This document shows, in pieces, positions 17,228 to 26,194 of a DNA stretch of 64,000 bases. The position numbers and the translations under genes were made by a program. The notes under the pieces were generated by a model. It was given only the letters and a program-made list of their open reading frames with translations, did no database searches and had not been told where the DNA came from. The stretch is from Pectobacterium carotovorum (GTDB taxonomy: Bacteria; Pseudomonadota; Gammaproteobacteria; Enterobacterales; Enterobacteriaceae), in the NCBI RefSeq assembly GCF_033898505.1, contig NZ_JAXAFK010000002.1:1-64000 (forward strand). Reading direction: 5' to 3'. Each line of letters starts with the position of its first letter. The first letter of the stretch is position 1.

Positions 17228-18265
17228 ATGGGAATTAACAGGCGTACTTTTTTGTCGTATCTGGCGGCACTGTCTGCTTTACCTCTTTTGCCTGCGTCCT
17301 TTGCACATGCGTTTGATCGTATTGCCGGACGGTTTGGTCAGATTCCCAACCCTTCTGATATTCAGCGTGTTATCAGCGCGGGGCCGCCTGCGGATCTGCT
17401 GCTGTTAGCACTGGCGCCAGAAAAGCTGCTTGGGTTTTCATCGTTTGATTTGTCGGGCGAATCGGGGGCGCTGTTTTCTGAAACCGTACGCCGATTGCCG
17501 CGTTTGGGCCGCCTATCGGGCCGAGCCAGTACGTTATCGCTGGAAAAACTGCTGACGCTGAACCCAGACATCATCATCGACTGCGGGAATGCTGATGAAA
17601 CATATCGCTCTCTGGCGCAGAGAACCGCACAGCAAACCGGTGTGCCTTACGTGCTGGTGGATGGCGGCCTTCAGGATACGCCTTCGCAGCTCCGGCAGGT
17701 GGGGCAGTTACTGAATGTCGCAGAGCGGGCGGAGCAGCAGGCGCAGTTTGCCGAGGCGATTTTGCAGCGTGCGAATGCCTACCGCACCAATGCTCAAGCT
17801 GAGAAGCCGCGTTTTTATTTCGCTCGCGGGGCGATGGGGCTGGAAACCGGCCTGCGTGGTTCTCTCCACACCGAAGCGGTGGAGCTATTGGGTTTTGAGA
17901 ACGTTGCTACCGCAGGGGAGCTAAAAACGCTGACTCAGGTGTCGATGGAGCACATTCTGCGGTGGAACCCGGAACTCATCATCACGCAGGATGTGCAGAG
18001 CTATCAGCACATTATGCATTCGGAGCAATGGCGGGGCGTGCATGCGGTTGCACAGCGGCGCGTGATCCTGATGTCCGGCTTGCCGTTTGGCTGGCTGGAT
18101 GCACCGCCCGGTCTGAACCGGCTGCTGGGGCTGTGCCGCTTACAAAGCCATTTTGACCCTGCTGCTGCTCAGCAGCTCAAAAGTGATACCCGAATGTTTT
18201 TCCGCCTGTTTTGCCATACCGATCTGAATGATGCGCAGCTTGAGCAACTGCTGAGAGTGGTATGA
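17228..18265 (+). CDS. Metal (predicted molybdate/metal-chelate) ABC binding protein, Tat-exported
   Basis: A 345-residue binding protein of the FecB/BtuF/MolA type (class III fold with a long helix between two lobes). The N-terminus MGINRRTFLSYLAAL carries a twin-arginine motif (Arg5-Arg6-Thr-Phe-Leu) and a hydrophobic stretch cut near AHA (residue 28), so Tat export is likely. Family landmarks: a repeated LEKLLTLNPDIIID and MEHILRWNPELIIT, and GWLDAPPGLNRLLGL. I set the start at 17228; a longer frame begins inside the ERIC element. It overlaps the permease gene by ATGA. Family members bind siderophores, haem, cobalamin or molybdate; the ModE-like site and ModD point to molybdenum. Confidence 0.85.
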   Translation: MGINRRTFLSYLAALSALPLLPASFAHAFDRIAGRFGQIPNPSDIQRVISAGPPADLLLLALAPEKLLGFSSFDLSGESGALFSETVRRLPRLGRLSGRASTLSLEKLLTLNPDIIIDCGNADETYRSLAQRTAQQTGVPYVLVDGGLQDTPSQLRQVGQLLNVAERAEQQAQFAEAILQRANAYRTNAQAEKPRFYFARGAMGLETGLRGSLHTEAVELLGFENVATAGELKTLTQVSMEHILRWNPELIITQDVQSYQHIMHSEQWRGVHAVAQRRVILMSGLPFGWLDAPPGLNRLLGLCRLQSHFDPAAAQQLKSDTRMFFRLFCHTDLNDAQLEQLLRVV

Positions 18266-19257
18266 AAAGCCATACCATTACTCTAGTTCTGGGGGTTTTA
18301 CTGATCGGCAGCGCGCTGCTCGCGTTAGCGGTGGGGCACTATTCCCTCTCTGTGCATGAAATCCTGCAAATTATCGCTGCTCCGCAGGGAACAGCGTCGA
18401 TCGAGCCACGTAAAGCGACGGTATTCTGGAACATTCGCGTGCCGCGCCTGCTGGCGGCGATGCTGATTGGCGCCGGGCTGGCTGCCGCCGGCGCAGCTTA
18501 TCAGGGCATGTTCCGTAATCCTCTGGTTTCCCCCGATATTCTTGGTGTCTCTGCCGGTGCTGGCGTAGGGGCAACGCTCGGGATTTTCCTTGGCTTACCG
18601 ATGCTGTTTATTCAGCTTCTGGCGTTTGTCGGTGGGCTAGGGGCGGTGACGCTGGTCTGCCTGATTGCCCGTATGGCGAAACGACACGATCCCGTATTGG
18701 CACTGGTGCTGGTGGGTATGGCGATCGGCGCATTAGGCGGTGCGGCGATCGCACTGATCAAGATCCTGGCCGATCCCTATACTCAGCTACCGTCTATTAC
18801 TTTCTGGCTATTGGGTGGGCTCTCCGCCATCACCATTCAGGACTTAAACGTTGCCGCGATACTGATTGTGATTGGGTTGGCCCCGCTTATTTTACTGCGC
18901 TGGCGCATGAATCTGTTGAGCCTGCCGGATGAAGAAGCCCGCACGCTGGGAGTGAATATTCGTTGTACGCGGCTGTTATTCATTTTTGCGGCGACGTTAA
19001 TTACCGCCAGCGCGGTGTCGATTGCTGGAATCATCGGGTGGATAGGGCTGGTGGTGCCGCACATCTGCCGTTTGATCGTCGGAGACAATTTCAATCGGCT
19101 ATTGCCCGTTTCCATTGCCGTTGGGGCGCTGCTGCTGTTACTCACCGACACGCTGGCACGCACGCTGGCTGCGATTGAACTGCCGCTAGGCATTCTGACG
19201 TCGTCCATCGGTGCGCCCTTCTTCCTGCTCCTGCTGTTGAGGGGAGAAAGAGCATGA
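18262..19257 (+). CDS. FecCD-type ABC permease (predicted molybdenum uptake)
   Basis: A 331-residue inner-membrane permease of the FecCD/BtuC/MolB family with about ten membrane segments. Signatures: WNIRVPRLLAAMLIGAGLA, QGMFRNPLVSPDILGVSAGA and GIIGWIGLVVPHICRLIVG. Its start overlaps the upstream stop codon by ATGA and its end overlaps the ATPase gene start by ATGA, so the three are translationally coupled. Haemophilus MolB is a molybdate permease of this same family, so the fold is compatible with molybdate. Confidence 0.9.
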   Translation: MKSHTITLVLGVLLIGSALLALAVGHYSLSVHEILQIIAAPQGTASIEPRKATVFWNIRVPRLLAAMLIGAGLAAAGAAYQGMFRNPLVSPDILGVSAGAGVGATLGIFLGLPMLFIQLLAFVGGLGAVTLVCLIARMAKRHDPVLALVLVGMAIGALGGAAIALIKILADPYTQLPSITFWLLGGLSAITIQDLNVAAILIVIGLAPLILLRWRMNLLSLPDEEARTLGVNIRCTRLLFIFAATLITASAVSIAGIIGWIGLVVPHICRLIVGDNFNRLLPVSIAVGALLLLLTDTLARTLAAIELPLGILTSSIGAPFFLLLLLRGERA

Positions 19258-20012
19258 CGGGCAGCAGCATCGCTACGCTTCAGGCGGTTAGCGTCGGATA
19301 TGGTCGCACCGTTGTGAACCGCGACATCTCGTTTTCACTACCATCCGGGCAGATTACCTGTTTGCTGGGCACCAATGGCAGCGGCAAAACCACCCTGATG
19401 CGCACCCTGTTGGGCCTGATTCCTGCCTTTTCTGGTCAGATACACATCGGCGAAAAACCTATTGCCGCATGGTCTGCCAGAGCGCTCGCACAGGTCGCGG
19501 CCTATGTGCCTCAGGCGCATGACTCTCCCTTTTCCTTTCGCGTGCTGGATATGGTGCTGATGGGATGTCACCCCCGTTTGTCGCTCTTTTCCACGCCCGG
19601 AAAACGTGAGATCGCGAGTGCTGAAGCGGTGTTATCACAGCTAGGTATTTTGTCGCTGAGCCAGCGTTCATACGCGACGCTGAGCGGAGGGGAGCGCCAG
19701 CGCGTACTGATTGCCCGCGCATTAGTACAGCAGCCTGCGCTGATGGTGATGGACGAACCGGCGGCCAGTCTGGATTTTGGCAATCAGATTCGATTATTGG
19801 CACACATCAAGCGGCTTAAAGAAAGCGGCATCGCGGTGCTGATGTCCACACACCATCCTCAGCATGCGCGAGCCGTGGCGGATAACGTGGTTTTGCTACA
19901 TCCCGGCGCGGGGACGGAACAGGGATCTCCGGACGCGCTGCTGACGCCAACGAGGCTGGCGGCGCTATACGGCGTACAAGAAGCGGATATTCACGCCCAT
20001 TTCCGTACCTGA
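19254..20012 (+). CDS. FecE-type ABC ATPase (predicted molybdenum uptake)
   Basis: A 252-residue ATPase of the FecE/BtuD/MolC type. Walker A GTNGSGKTT (39-47), Q-loop Gln87 in YVPQAH, signature LSGGE (143-147), Walker B LMVMDEP (163-169) and switch His in MSTHHPQHA. It pairs with the permease upstream (4-base overlap). It lacks the C-terminal Mop/TOBE domain of ModC; the separate tandem Mop protein at 16414 may supply molybdate binding in the cytoplasm. Confidence 0.9.
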   Translation: MTGSSIATLQAVSVGYGRTVVNRDISFSLPSGQITCLLGTNGSGKTTLMRTLLGLIPAFSGQIHIGEKPIAAWSARALAQVAAYVPQAHDSPFSFRVLDMVLMGCHPRLSLFSTPGKREIASAEAVLSQLGILSLSQRSYATLSGGERQRVLIARALVQQPALMVMDEPAASLDFGNQIRLLAHIKRLKESGIAVLMSTHHPQHARAVADNVVLLHPGAGTEQGSPDALLTPTRLAALYGVQEADIHAHFRT

Positions 20013-20067
20013 TGCCCTGTGCGTGCAGGTAAACGGCATCGAATAAAAGAGAAATCAGGAAGAGAAT

Positions 20068-20889
20068 ATGATTATCGACGAGATTGATTTTTCCGCGCTT
20101 TATCAGGCGCATATGGCGCGGGCGGCCAGAACCGCCAAAACCCCGGAACACTGGGATAAGCGTGCAGAAAACATGGCAATAGAATGCGCGGGGCCACGCG
20201 ATCCGTATCTGGATCGGTTCATCGCCAACATGGATTTTTCGGGGGCGACAACGCTGCTGGACGTTGGATGCGGGCCGGGGTCGGTGTGTCTGAATGTGGC
20301 GTCGCGTCTTGAACAGGTTTACGGCATTGATTACAGCGAGGGCATGCTGGACGTGGCACGCCGTCGGGCGGAGGCAATGGGGATAGGAAATGCGACATTT
20401 GCTCACCGTGCCTGGGAAGACGACTGGGCAGATCTGCCCGACTGCGACATTGTGGTGGCATCGCGATCGACGCTGGTTATGGATCTGGCGGCCGCGCTTT
20501 ACAAGCTGAATCAGAAAGCCCGCCTGCGGGTGTACACCACCCACACGGTTTCCCCTACGTTTGTCGATCCACGGATTTCGGCGGCAATCGGGCGAACATC
20601 GACATCGTTACCGAACTATATCTATGCCGTGAATATCCTCTATCGCATGGGCATTCACGCCAGCGTGAGCTTTATTCGCGGGCAGAATTGCCAAAGGCAT
20701 ACCGAAACCTTCGAGCGTTTTGCGGACGGTGTGGCCTGGTCATTAGGCAAGTTGAGTGAGGAAGAAAAACAGCGCCTGAGAGCCTATTACGATGCGCATC
20801 AGGATGATGATATTCCGCTCGTTTCGCCGACGCGGGATTGGGCGTTTGTCTACTGGGATGTGGTTCCACATGCGGAGTTCGCGCGATGA
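20068..20889 (+). CDS. SAM-dependent class I methyltransferase
   Basis: A 273-residue protein with SAM-binding motif I LLDVGCGPGS (63-72), an acidic loop at GIDYSEGMLDVARRRAEAMG (motif II), and a motif IV-like DCDIVVASRS. No signal peptide; cytoplasmic. GGAAGAG precedes the ATG. It starts 55 bases after the ATPase gene and overlaps modD by ATGA, so it belongs to the uptake operon. I do not know its substrate. Modification of a metal ligand or of a product of ModD is a hypothesis from context only. Confidence 0.83.
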   Translation: MIIDEIDFSALYQAHMARAARTAKTPEHWDKRAENMAIECAGPRDPYLDRFIANMDFSGATTLLDVGCGPGSVCLNVASRLEQVYGIDYSEGMLDVARRRAEAMGIGNATFAHRAWEDDWADLPDCDIVVASRSTLVMDLAAALYKLNQKARLRVYTTHTVSPTFVDPRISAAIGRTSTSLPNYIYAVNILYRMGIHASVSFIRGQNCQRHTETFERFADGVAWSLGKLSEEEKQRLRAYYDAHQDDDIPLVSPTRDWAFVYWDVVPHAEFAR

Positions 20890-21734
20890 TTTATATCCCG
20901 GATGCGTACCTTGACCAGCTCTTGCAGGAAGATATTCAGTACGGTGATGTCACCACACGGGCGCTGGGAATAGGGCAAGGGGAAGGGGAGATCGCGTTTT
21001 TCCATCGTCAGGGTGGGTGCGTGAGCGGGATGCCGGTGGCGGAACGCCTGCTACAGCGGCTGGGGCTGCGGGTGACGCATTGCGTTCAGGAAGGGGAACG
21101 CGTGCAGCCCGGCGCGGCGATGCTTGCCGCAACGGGCAATGTCGCCGCGTTACATCAGGGATGGAAAGTCGCGCAGAACGTGCTGGAGTGGTGCTGTGGC
21201 GTCAGCGAGTATCTGCATCAAATGAAAGCAATTTATACTCGCGAGGTGCCATCTGGGCAGATTGCCTGTACACGCAAAATTATTCCGGGTACGAAGCTGC
21301 TCTCAGTCTTAGCCGTGCTGGCCGGGGGCGGAATTGTGCACCGTCTGGGCTGTGCAGAAACCGTGCTGCTATTCACGAACCATCGTCGCTTTTTGTCGAA
21401 TCAGGACGATTGGGCCGCCCATGTTGCCCAACTACGCCACGCGGCACCGGAGAAAGCCATCATCGTGGAAGTGGATAGTCCCGATGAGGCGATGATGGCG
21501 CTCAGCGCCGGGCCCGATATTCTACAGCTTGATAAGTTTACGCCTGAACAGGTGATTGCCACGCTGTCTTACGCTGCCCGCCATGCGCCCGCATGTAAGG
21601 TGTCTGCGGCGGGAGGAATCAACTTGCAAACGGTTCAACGCTATGCCGAAACCGGTGTTGCTCTGCTCGTCACGTCTGCGCCTTACCACGCGCCCTCTGC
21701 CGATATCCGTGTCGTTTTAACGCCAAAACGCTAA
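20886..21734 (+). CDS. modD: ModD, quinolinate-phosphoribosyltransferase-like molybdenum protein
   Basis: A 282-residue member of the NadC (quinolinate phosphoribosyltransferase) superfamily. The phosphoribosyltransferase residues are kept: TRK (129-131), GGG (147-149) and HR (152-153), then IVEVDSPDEA and a C-terminal AAGGINLQTVQRYAETGV like NadC's phosphate site. ModD was named from molybdate transport loci (for example in Rhodobacter) and its reaction is not known. ATG at 20886 overlaps the methyltransferase stop; the frame upstream of it lies inside that gene. A second NadC is unlikely because of the context and because pathway partners nadA/nadB are absent here. Confidence 0.88.
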   Translation: MIYIPDAYLDQLLQEDIQYGDVTTRALGIGQGEGEIAFFHRQGGCVSGMPVAERLLQRLGLRVTHCVQEGERVQPGAAMLAATGNVAALHQGWKVAQNVLEWCCGVSEYLHQMKAIYTREVPSGQIACTRKIIPGTKLLSVLAVLAGGGIVHRLGCAETVLLFTNHRRFLSNQDDWAAHVAQLRHAAPEKAIIVEVDSPDEAMMALSAGPDILQLDKFTPEQVIATLSYAARHAPACKVSAAGGINLQTVQRYAETGVALLVTSAPYHAPSADIRVVLTPKR

Positions 21735-21778
21735 CGTCATCATCCTGAACGCCCGGATGACGGGAAGTGGCGATATCT

Positions 21779-21806
21779 ATCGTTATATAAATTTTTATAC
21801 AGCAAT
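21779..21806 (+). promoter_or_regulatory. Candidate ModE operator upstream of the TonB receptor
   Basis: ATCGTTATATA, then AATTTT, then TATACAGCAAT. The left arm matches the ModE consensus ATCGNTATATA at every defined base; the right arm matches 8 of 11 bases of TATATAACGAT, with the exact 6-base spacer. It lies 25-52 bases before the receptor start codon, where a repressor would block transcription or initiation. Confidence 0.72.
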
Positions 21807-21830
21807 GTGTTTTTTTAAGGGAACAATGTC

Positions 21831-23822
21831 ATGCAAATAAAAAAATTAAGTTGGTTGTTGTCAGCCAGTCTATTACCCGTCTCTTGCGTCTATGCCGCCT
21901 CTGGTGACGCGGTTGAGGGCACGAAGGAGAAAGACGTGATGACGGTGTGGAGCAGCCCGGTCGCGGCGACCAACGATATTGTGAATCAGGAGCAGATTAA
22001 TCAGCTAAATCGACGCAATGTGGCGGAAGCGCTGAATACCGTGCCGGGAGTGACGTTACAAAAGTCAGGCGGGCGCAGTGAGCAACAGGTGAAAGTTCGC
22101 GGCTTTGATAGCCGACAGGTGCCGGTTTTCCTCGACGGCGTGCCGATTTATGTTCCCTATGACGGCAACCTGGATCTTGGCCGTTTTCAGGCTTCCGATC
22201 TGGCGGCGGTCGAGGTGTCTAAAGGGTATACCTCGCTGTTACAGGGCCCGAATCAAATGGGGGGCGCGATTAACCTCACTACCCTGCGGCCGAAAAAAGA
22301 GCTGGAAGCGAACGTGCGCTTGAATCAGGGCTGGGCGCGCGGGCGTGACAACGCGCATAACATGGATGCGTCGTTTGGCGGGAAAAGCGATTTGGGGTTC
22401 TTCCAGATTAGCGGCAGTCGTCAGAAGCAGCGGTTTACCGGGCTGCCTCACGGCGTTGATAACGCGATTGCCGGTAGCGAAGGTCAGCGGATGAATTCCG
22501 GCAATGATGACAAGCGCGGCATGCTTAAGGTCGGGTTTACGCCGCGGGAATCCGATGAATATACGTTTACCTACATCAATCAGGAAGGTGAAAAGAATAC
22601 GCCGCCTTATGCAGGCAACAGCGGTCAGTCAGGACGCTATTGGCAGTGGCCGGACTACAACAAAGAAAGCTATTACTATCAGGGCACCACAAAGCTTAGT
22701 GACAGAATGACGCTGAAAAGCCGCTTCTATCACGATGAATTTGAAAATACCTTGCTGATGTATAAAACGCTGGCGGATTTCAAAAATAAGAGCGGTAACT
22801 ATAGCCACTATGCGGATTTCAGTAACGGCGCGGGGCTGCAATTAGGGATTGATATGCGCGAGCTGGATTTGCTGTCGTTCGCCGTACACTGGAAAGATGA
22901 TGTGCATCGCGAGAAAGGGGCGATTAATGCGCCATATGACCGCTATAAGGACCGTACCTGGTCGATGGCAAGCGAATACCAGTGGAATGTGTTCGATAAG
23001 CTGGACGCGGTATTTGGCCTGAGTTACGACTGGCGCGACAGCAAGCAGGGCATGAAGTATGAGAAAAACGGCGCGCTAACGAATTATGACCAAAACAATC
23101 AGGATGCCTTTAACTGGCAGATGATGACGAAGTACCGCTTCGATAATCGCGATGAGCTGCAATTATCGCTGTCTGAACGTAGCCGTTTTCCTACGTTGAA
23201 AGAGCGTTACACCACCTCTAAGCCAGCCAAAAATCAGGATGCGCTGGTTAATCCGAACCTCAAACCCGAACGTGCGCAAAACCTTGAGCTGAACTATCGC
23301 GGCGGCTTGACCGAAAGCTGGGGTTACGACGCCAGCGTGTACTACAACCGGGTATCGAATGCGATTCTGTCACATAACATTACGCCAAGCCTGATCCAAA
23401 ATCGTAACAGCGGCCGGGTAGATTACTACGGCATGGATCTGGGTATTCACGGTGATGTCAAAGATTGGCTAACCGTCGGGGTTAACTATGGGCTGATTCA
23501 TAGCGATGTGAAACGCCAGGAAATCGGCAACATTGTCGATCTGCCGAAGCATAAGGTGTTTGCCTGGGCAACGATCACGCCTGTCGAACCGGTCAGCATT
23601 ACGGTGATGGAAGAAGCGCGTAGCTGGGGATTCAATAATTCAGATAATAACGATAAAACGCGCGGATTTGCGGTGACCAATGTGCGGGTGGATTATCGTC
23701 TGGGTGCTGGCTTTAGCGTGAATGCGTCGGTCAACAACCTGTTTGATACGGCCTACGCTTATCAGGAAGGTTATGTTGAGGAAGGACGTAATTATTGGTT
23801 GGGCGTTGCTTACCAGTATTAA
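21831..23822 (+). CDS. TonB-dependent outer-membrane receptor (predicted metal-chelate uptake)
   Basis: A 663-residue outer-membrane receptor. Signal peptide to about residue 22 (VYAA), a TonB-box-like segment DVMTVWSSP (35-43), a plug domain (about 50-160, with VAEALNTVPGVTLQKSGGR and VKVRGFDSRQVPVFLDGVPI) and a 22-strand barrel with the C-terminal SVNASVNNLFDTAYAYQEG, ending in an aromatic residue (YQY). It draws proton-motive energy through TonB-ExbBD to bring a ligand too large or too scarce for porins into the periplasm, where the binding protein at 17228 could take it. The candidate ModE site just upstream suggests repression when molybdate is plentiful. By homology alone it would be called a siderophore receptor. 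Confidence 0.9.
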   Translation: MQIKKLSWLLSASLLPVSCVYAASGDAVEGTKEKDVMTVWSSPVAATNDIVNQEQINQLNRRNVAEALNTVPGVTLQKSGGRSEQQVKVRGFDSRQVPVFLDGVPIYVPYDGNLDLGRFQASDLAAVEVSKGYTSLLQGPNQMGGAINLTTLRPKKELEANVRLNQGWARGRDNAHNMDASFGGKSDLGFFQISGSRQKQRFTGLPHGVDNAIAGSEGQRMNSGNDDKRGMLKVGFTPRESDEYTFTYINQEGEKNTPPYAGNSGQSGRYWQWPDYNKESYYYQGTTKLSDRMTLKSRFYHDEFENTLLMYKTLADFKNKSGNYSHYADFSNGAGLQLGIDMRELDLLSFAVHWKDDVHREKGAINAPYDRYKDRTWSMASEYQWNVFDKLDAVFGLSYDWRDSKQGMKYEKNGALTNYDQNNQDAFNWQMMTKYRFDNRDELQLSLSERSRFPTLKERYTTSKPAKNQDALVNPNLKPERAQNLELNYRGGLTESWGYDASVYYNRVSNAILSHNITPSLIQNRNSGRVDYYGMDLGIHGDVKDWLTVGVNYGLIHSDVKRQEIGNIVDLPKHKVFAWATITPVEPVSITVMEEARSWGFNNSDNNDKTRGFAVTNVRVDYRLGAGFSVNASVNNLFDTAYAYQEGYVEEGRNYWLGVAYQY

Positions 23823-23851
23823 TCCCCGAGGGCATATATACCTTAAATAAC

Positions 23852-23876
23852 AAAGGCCAGCATAAGCTGGCCTTTT
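23852..23876. terminator. Bidirectional terminator between the receptor gene and accC
   Basis: Perfect 10-bp stem (23852-23861 with 23866-23875, loop ATAA). T-run on the plus side ends the receptor transcript; read from the minus strand CCTTTGTT follows, so it can also end the accBC transcript. Confidence 0.85.
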
Positions 23877-23894
23877 GACTCGATTGCGCAGCGT

Positions 23895-25238
23895 TTACTG
23901 CAAGCCGAGTTTCTTCTCCAGATAGTGGATGTTCGTGCCACCTCTCTGGAAGTTTTCATCGCTCATGATCTTCATCTGAAGTTCGATGTTGGTTTTGATG
24001 CCATCGATAATCAGTTCAGCCAGCGCGTTCTTCATACGGGAAATCGCGATTTCGCGGGTTTCGCCGTAGGTGATCAGCTTGCCGATCATAGAATCGTAAT
24101 ACGGCGGTACGGTATAACCGGCGTAAATGTGCGATTCCCAACGGACACCAAAGCCGCCCGGCGCGTGGAAACGCGTGATTTTACCTGGGCTTGGCAGGAA
24201 CGTGTTCGGATCTTCCGCGTTGATACGGCATTCCACTGCATGGCCGCGAACCTTGACGTCTTTCTGCTTGATGGACAGCGGCAGACCAGCAGCAATACGC
24301 AGCTGTTCTTTGATCAGATCCACGCCGGTAATCATCTCGGTGACCGGATGCTCCACCTGAATACGGGTGTTCATTTCAATGAAGTAGAACTCGCCGTTTT
24401 CGTATAGGAACTCAAACGTACCCGCACCGCGATAGTTGATATCGATACAGGCTTTGGCGCAGCGATCGCCGATATTGCGGCGCAGTTCGTCTGTGATGCC
24501 CGGTGCTGGCGCTTCTTCCACCACTTTCTGGTGGCGACGCTGCATGGAGCAGTCACGTTCGGCCAGATAAACGGCATGGCCCTGACCGTCAGCCAATACC
24601 TGAATTTCCACGTGACGTGGGTTTTCCAGGTATTTTTCCATGTAGACCATGTCGTTGTTGAAAGCCGCTTTGGCTTCCGCACGGGTCATGTTGATGGATT
24701 GTTCCAGCTCTTTGTCGCTGCGCACGACGCGCATACCACGACCGCCGCCGCCGCCAGAGGCTTTGATGATGACCGGATAGCCGATGCGTTTTGCATGAGC
24801 GCGGTTAGCGTCCATGTCACCGTCTAACGGGCCATCAGAGCCAGGTACGGTTGGAACACCCGCTTTTTTCATCGCGGTAATGGCTGACACTTTGTCACCC
24901 ATCAGGCGAATGGTTTCTGCGCGTGGGCCGATGAAGATAAAGCCAGAGCGTTCAACCTGCTCGGCAAAATCCGCATTTTCGGACAGGAAACCGTAACCAG
25001 GGTGAATTGCGACGGCCCCAGTGATTTCCGCAGCGGAAATAATCGCTGGGATATTCAGATAGCTTTTTGTTGACGGCGCCGGGCCGATACACACGGTTTC
25101 GTCCGCCAGCAATACGTGTTTCAAATCGCGATCCGCACTGGAGTGAACGGCGACGGTTTTGATGCCCAGTTCTTTACAGGCACGCAAAATACGCAGCGCA
25201 ATCTCTCCGCGGTTAGCGATAACGATTTTATCTAGCAT
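23895..25238 (-). CDS. accC: Acetyl-CoA carboxylase, biotin carboxylase subunit
   Basis: A 447-residue ATP-grasp enzyme that carboxylates biotin on AccB using bicarbonate and ATP, the first step of fatty acid synthesis. Landmarks: [14 protein letters not shown] at the start, the glycine-rich lid [25 protein letters not shown], and the active-site [14 protein letters not shown]. Length is as in E. coli (449). Cotranscribed with accB, 11 bases upstream. In E. coli yhdT-panF follow directly; here the block 16414-23822 intervenes. Confidence 0.97.
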   Translation of the reverse strand: MLDKIVIANRGEIALRILRACKELGIKTVAVHSSADRDLKHVLLADETVCIGPAPSTKSYLNIPAIISAAEITGAVAIHPGYGFLSENADFAEQVERSGFIFIGPRAETIRLMGDKVSAITAMKKAGVPTVPGSDGPLDGDMDANRAHAKRIGYPVIIKASGGGGGRGMRVVRSDKELEQSINMTRAEAKAAFNNDMVYMEKYLENPRHVEIQVLADGQGHAVYLAERDCSMQRRHQKVVEEAPAPGITDELRRNIGDRCAKACIDINYRGAGTFEFLYENGEFYFIEMNTRIQVEHPVTEMITGVDLIKEQLRIAAGLPLSIKQKDVKVRGHAVECRINAEDPNTFLPSPGKITRFHAPGGFGVRWESHIYAGYTVPPYYDSMIGKLITYGETREIAISRMKNALAELIIDGIKTNIELQMKIMSDENFQRGGTNIHYLEKKLGLQ

Positions 25239-25249
25239 GATAAGCCTCG

Positions 25250-25717
25250 TTATTCGATGACAACCAGTGGCTCGTCAAATTCAACCGGCTGACCGCTTTC
25301 GACCAGGATGGCTTTAACCACGCCTGATTTGTCGGCTTCGATCTGGTTCATCATTTTCATGGCTTCGACGATGCACAGGGTATCGCCAACATTGACGTGC
25401 TGACCCACTTCCACAAACGCTTTAGCGTCCGGGCTTGGGGTGCGATAGAAGGTTCCAACCATTGGAGAACGAACGATGTGTCCACTGATGGCAGCCGGTG
25501 CTGCTGCAGCTTCCACTGGCGCTGGTGCAACGGCGGCGGCCAGAGCAGGCTGTGGCTGCATCATTGGCGTAGCGTAGGCCTGTTGCATCATCGGGTAGTT
25601 AACCGCTGCTGGGGCACGACTGATACGTACTGATTCTTCACCTTCAGAAATTTCCAGTTCGGCGATGCCGGACTCTTCAACCAGTTCGATCAGTTTTTTG
25701 ATTTTACGAATATCCAT
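25250..25717 (-). CDS. accB: Acetyl-CoA carboxylase, biotin carboxyl carrier protein
   Basis: A 155-residue carrier. The N-terminal helical part (1-35) is followed by an Ala/Pro-rich flexible linker (about 36-75) and the biotinyl domain, with biotin on Lys121 in EAMKMMNQ. The thumb region [13 protein letters not shown] is present. It precedes accC by 11 bases and follows aroQ by 24. Confidence 0.97.
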   Translation of the reverse strand: MDIRKIKKLIELVEESGIAELEISEGEESVRISRAPAAVNYPMMQQAYATPMMQPQPALAAAVAPAPVEAAAAPAAISGHIVRSPMVGTFYRTPSPDAKAFVEVGQHVNVGDTLCIVEAMKMMNQIEADKSGVVKAILVESGQPVEFDEPLVVIE

Positions 25718-25741
25718 GGATGTGGTTCCGTACTCTTTTGT

Positions 25742-26194
25742 TTAATTGGAAGTTGACAGGCGTTTTACCGCCGTCTGTAAAGCATACTGATAGCCATCTG
25801 CCCCCAGGCCACATATCACGCCTACCGCAACATCAGAAAGATAGGAGTGATGACGAAAAGGCTCACGTGCGTGCACGTTGGACAGATGAATTTCGATAAA
25901 CGGAATCGAGACCGCCAGCAGGGCATCACGCAGCGCAACGCTGGTGTGGGTGAATGCCGCTGGGTTAATCAGAATGAAGTCTGTGTTTCCTCTGGCCTGA
26001 TGGATGGTATCGATCAGGACATGTTCCGCGTTGGATTGCAGATGGGAAAACTTCACGTTCAATGTCTGCGCCTGTGTTTCCAGTTCGCTGACAATGTCTG
26101 CTAGCGTCGTCTTACCGTATTTGTCGGGCTCTCGGGTTCCTAGCAGATTCAGGTTTGGACCGTTCAAGAGCAAAATGTGAAACTTTTCTGCCAT
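25742..26194 (-). CDS. aroQ: Type II 3-dehydroquinate dehydratase
   Basis: A 150-residue enzyme of the shikimate pathway that turns 3-dehydroquinate into 3-dehydroshikimate. Type II signature [20 protein letters not shown] (with the catalytic Tyr and the Arg of the flexible lid), [10 protein letters not shown] and the [18 protein letters not shown] stretch with the catalytic His. The enzyme forms dodecamers. E. coli uses the unrelated AroD, while aroQ upstream of accBC is common in other proteobacteria. Confidence 0.96.
   Translation of the reverse strand: MAEKFHILLLNGPNLNLLGTREPDKYGKTTLADIVSELETQAQTLNVKFSHLQSNAEHVLIDTIHQARGNTDFILINPAAFTHTSVALRDALLAVSIPFIEIHLSNVHAREPFRHHSYLSDVAVGVICGLGADGYQYALQTAVKRLSTSN

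Noticed and set aside
16414..23822. Reading the block as an ordinary iron-siderophore island
   Set aside because: No Fur-box-like sequence was noticed upstream, no siderophore biosynthesis genes are present, and ModD, Mop and two ModE-like sites point to molybdenum. It remains the main alternative.
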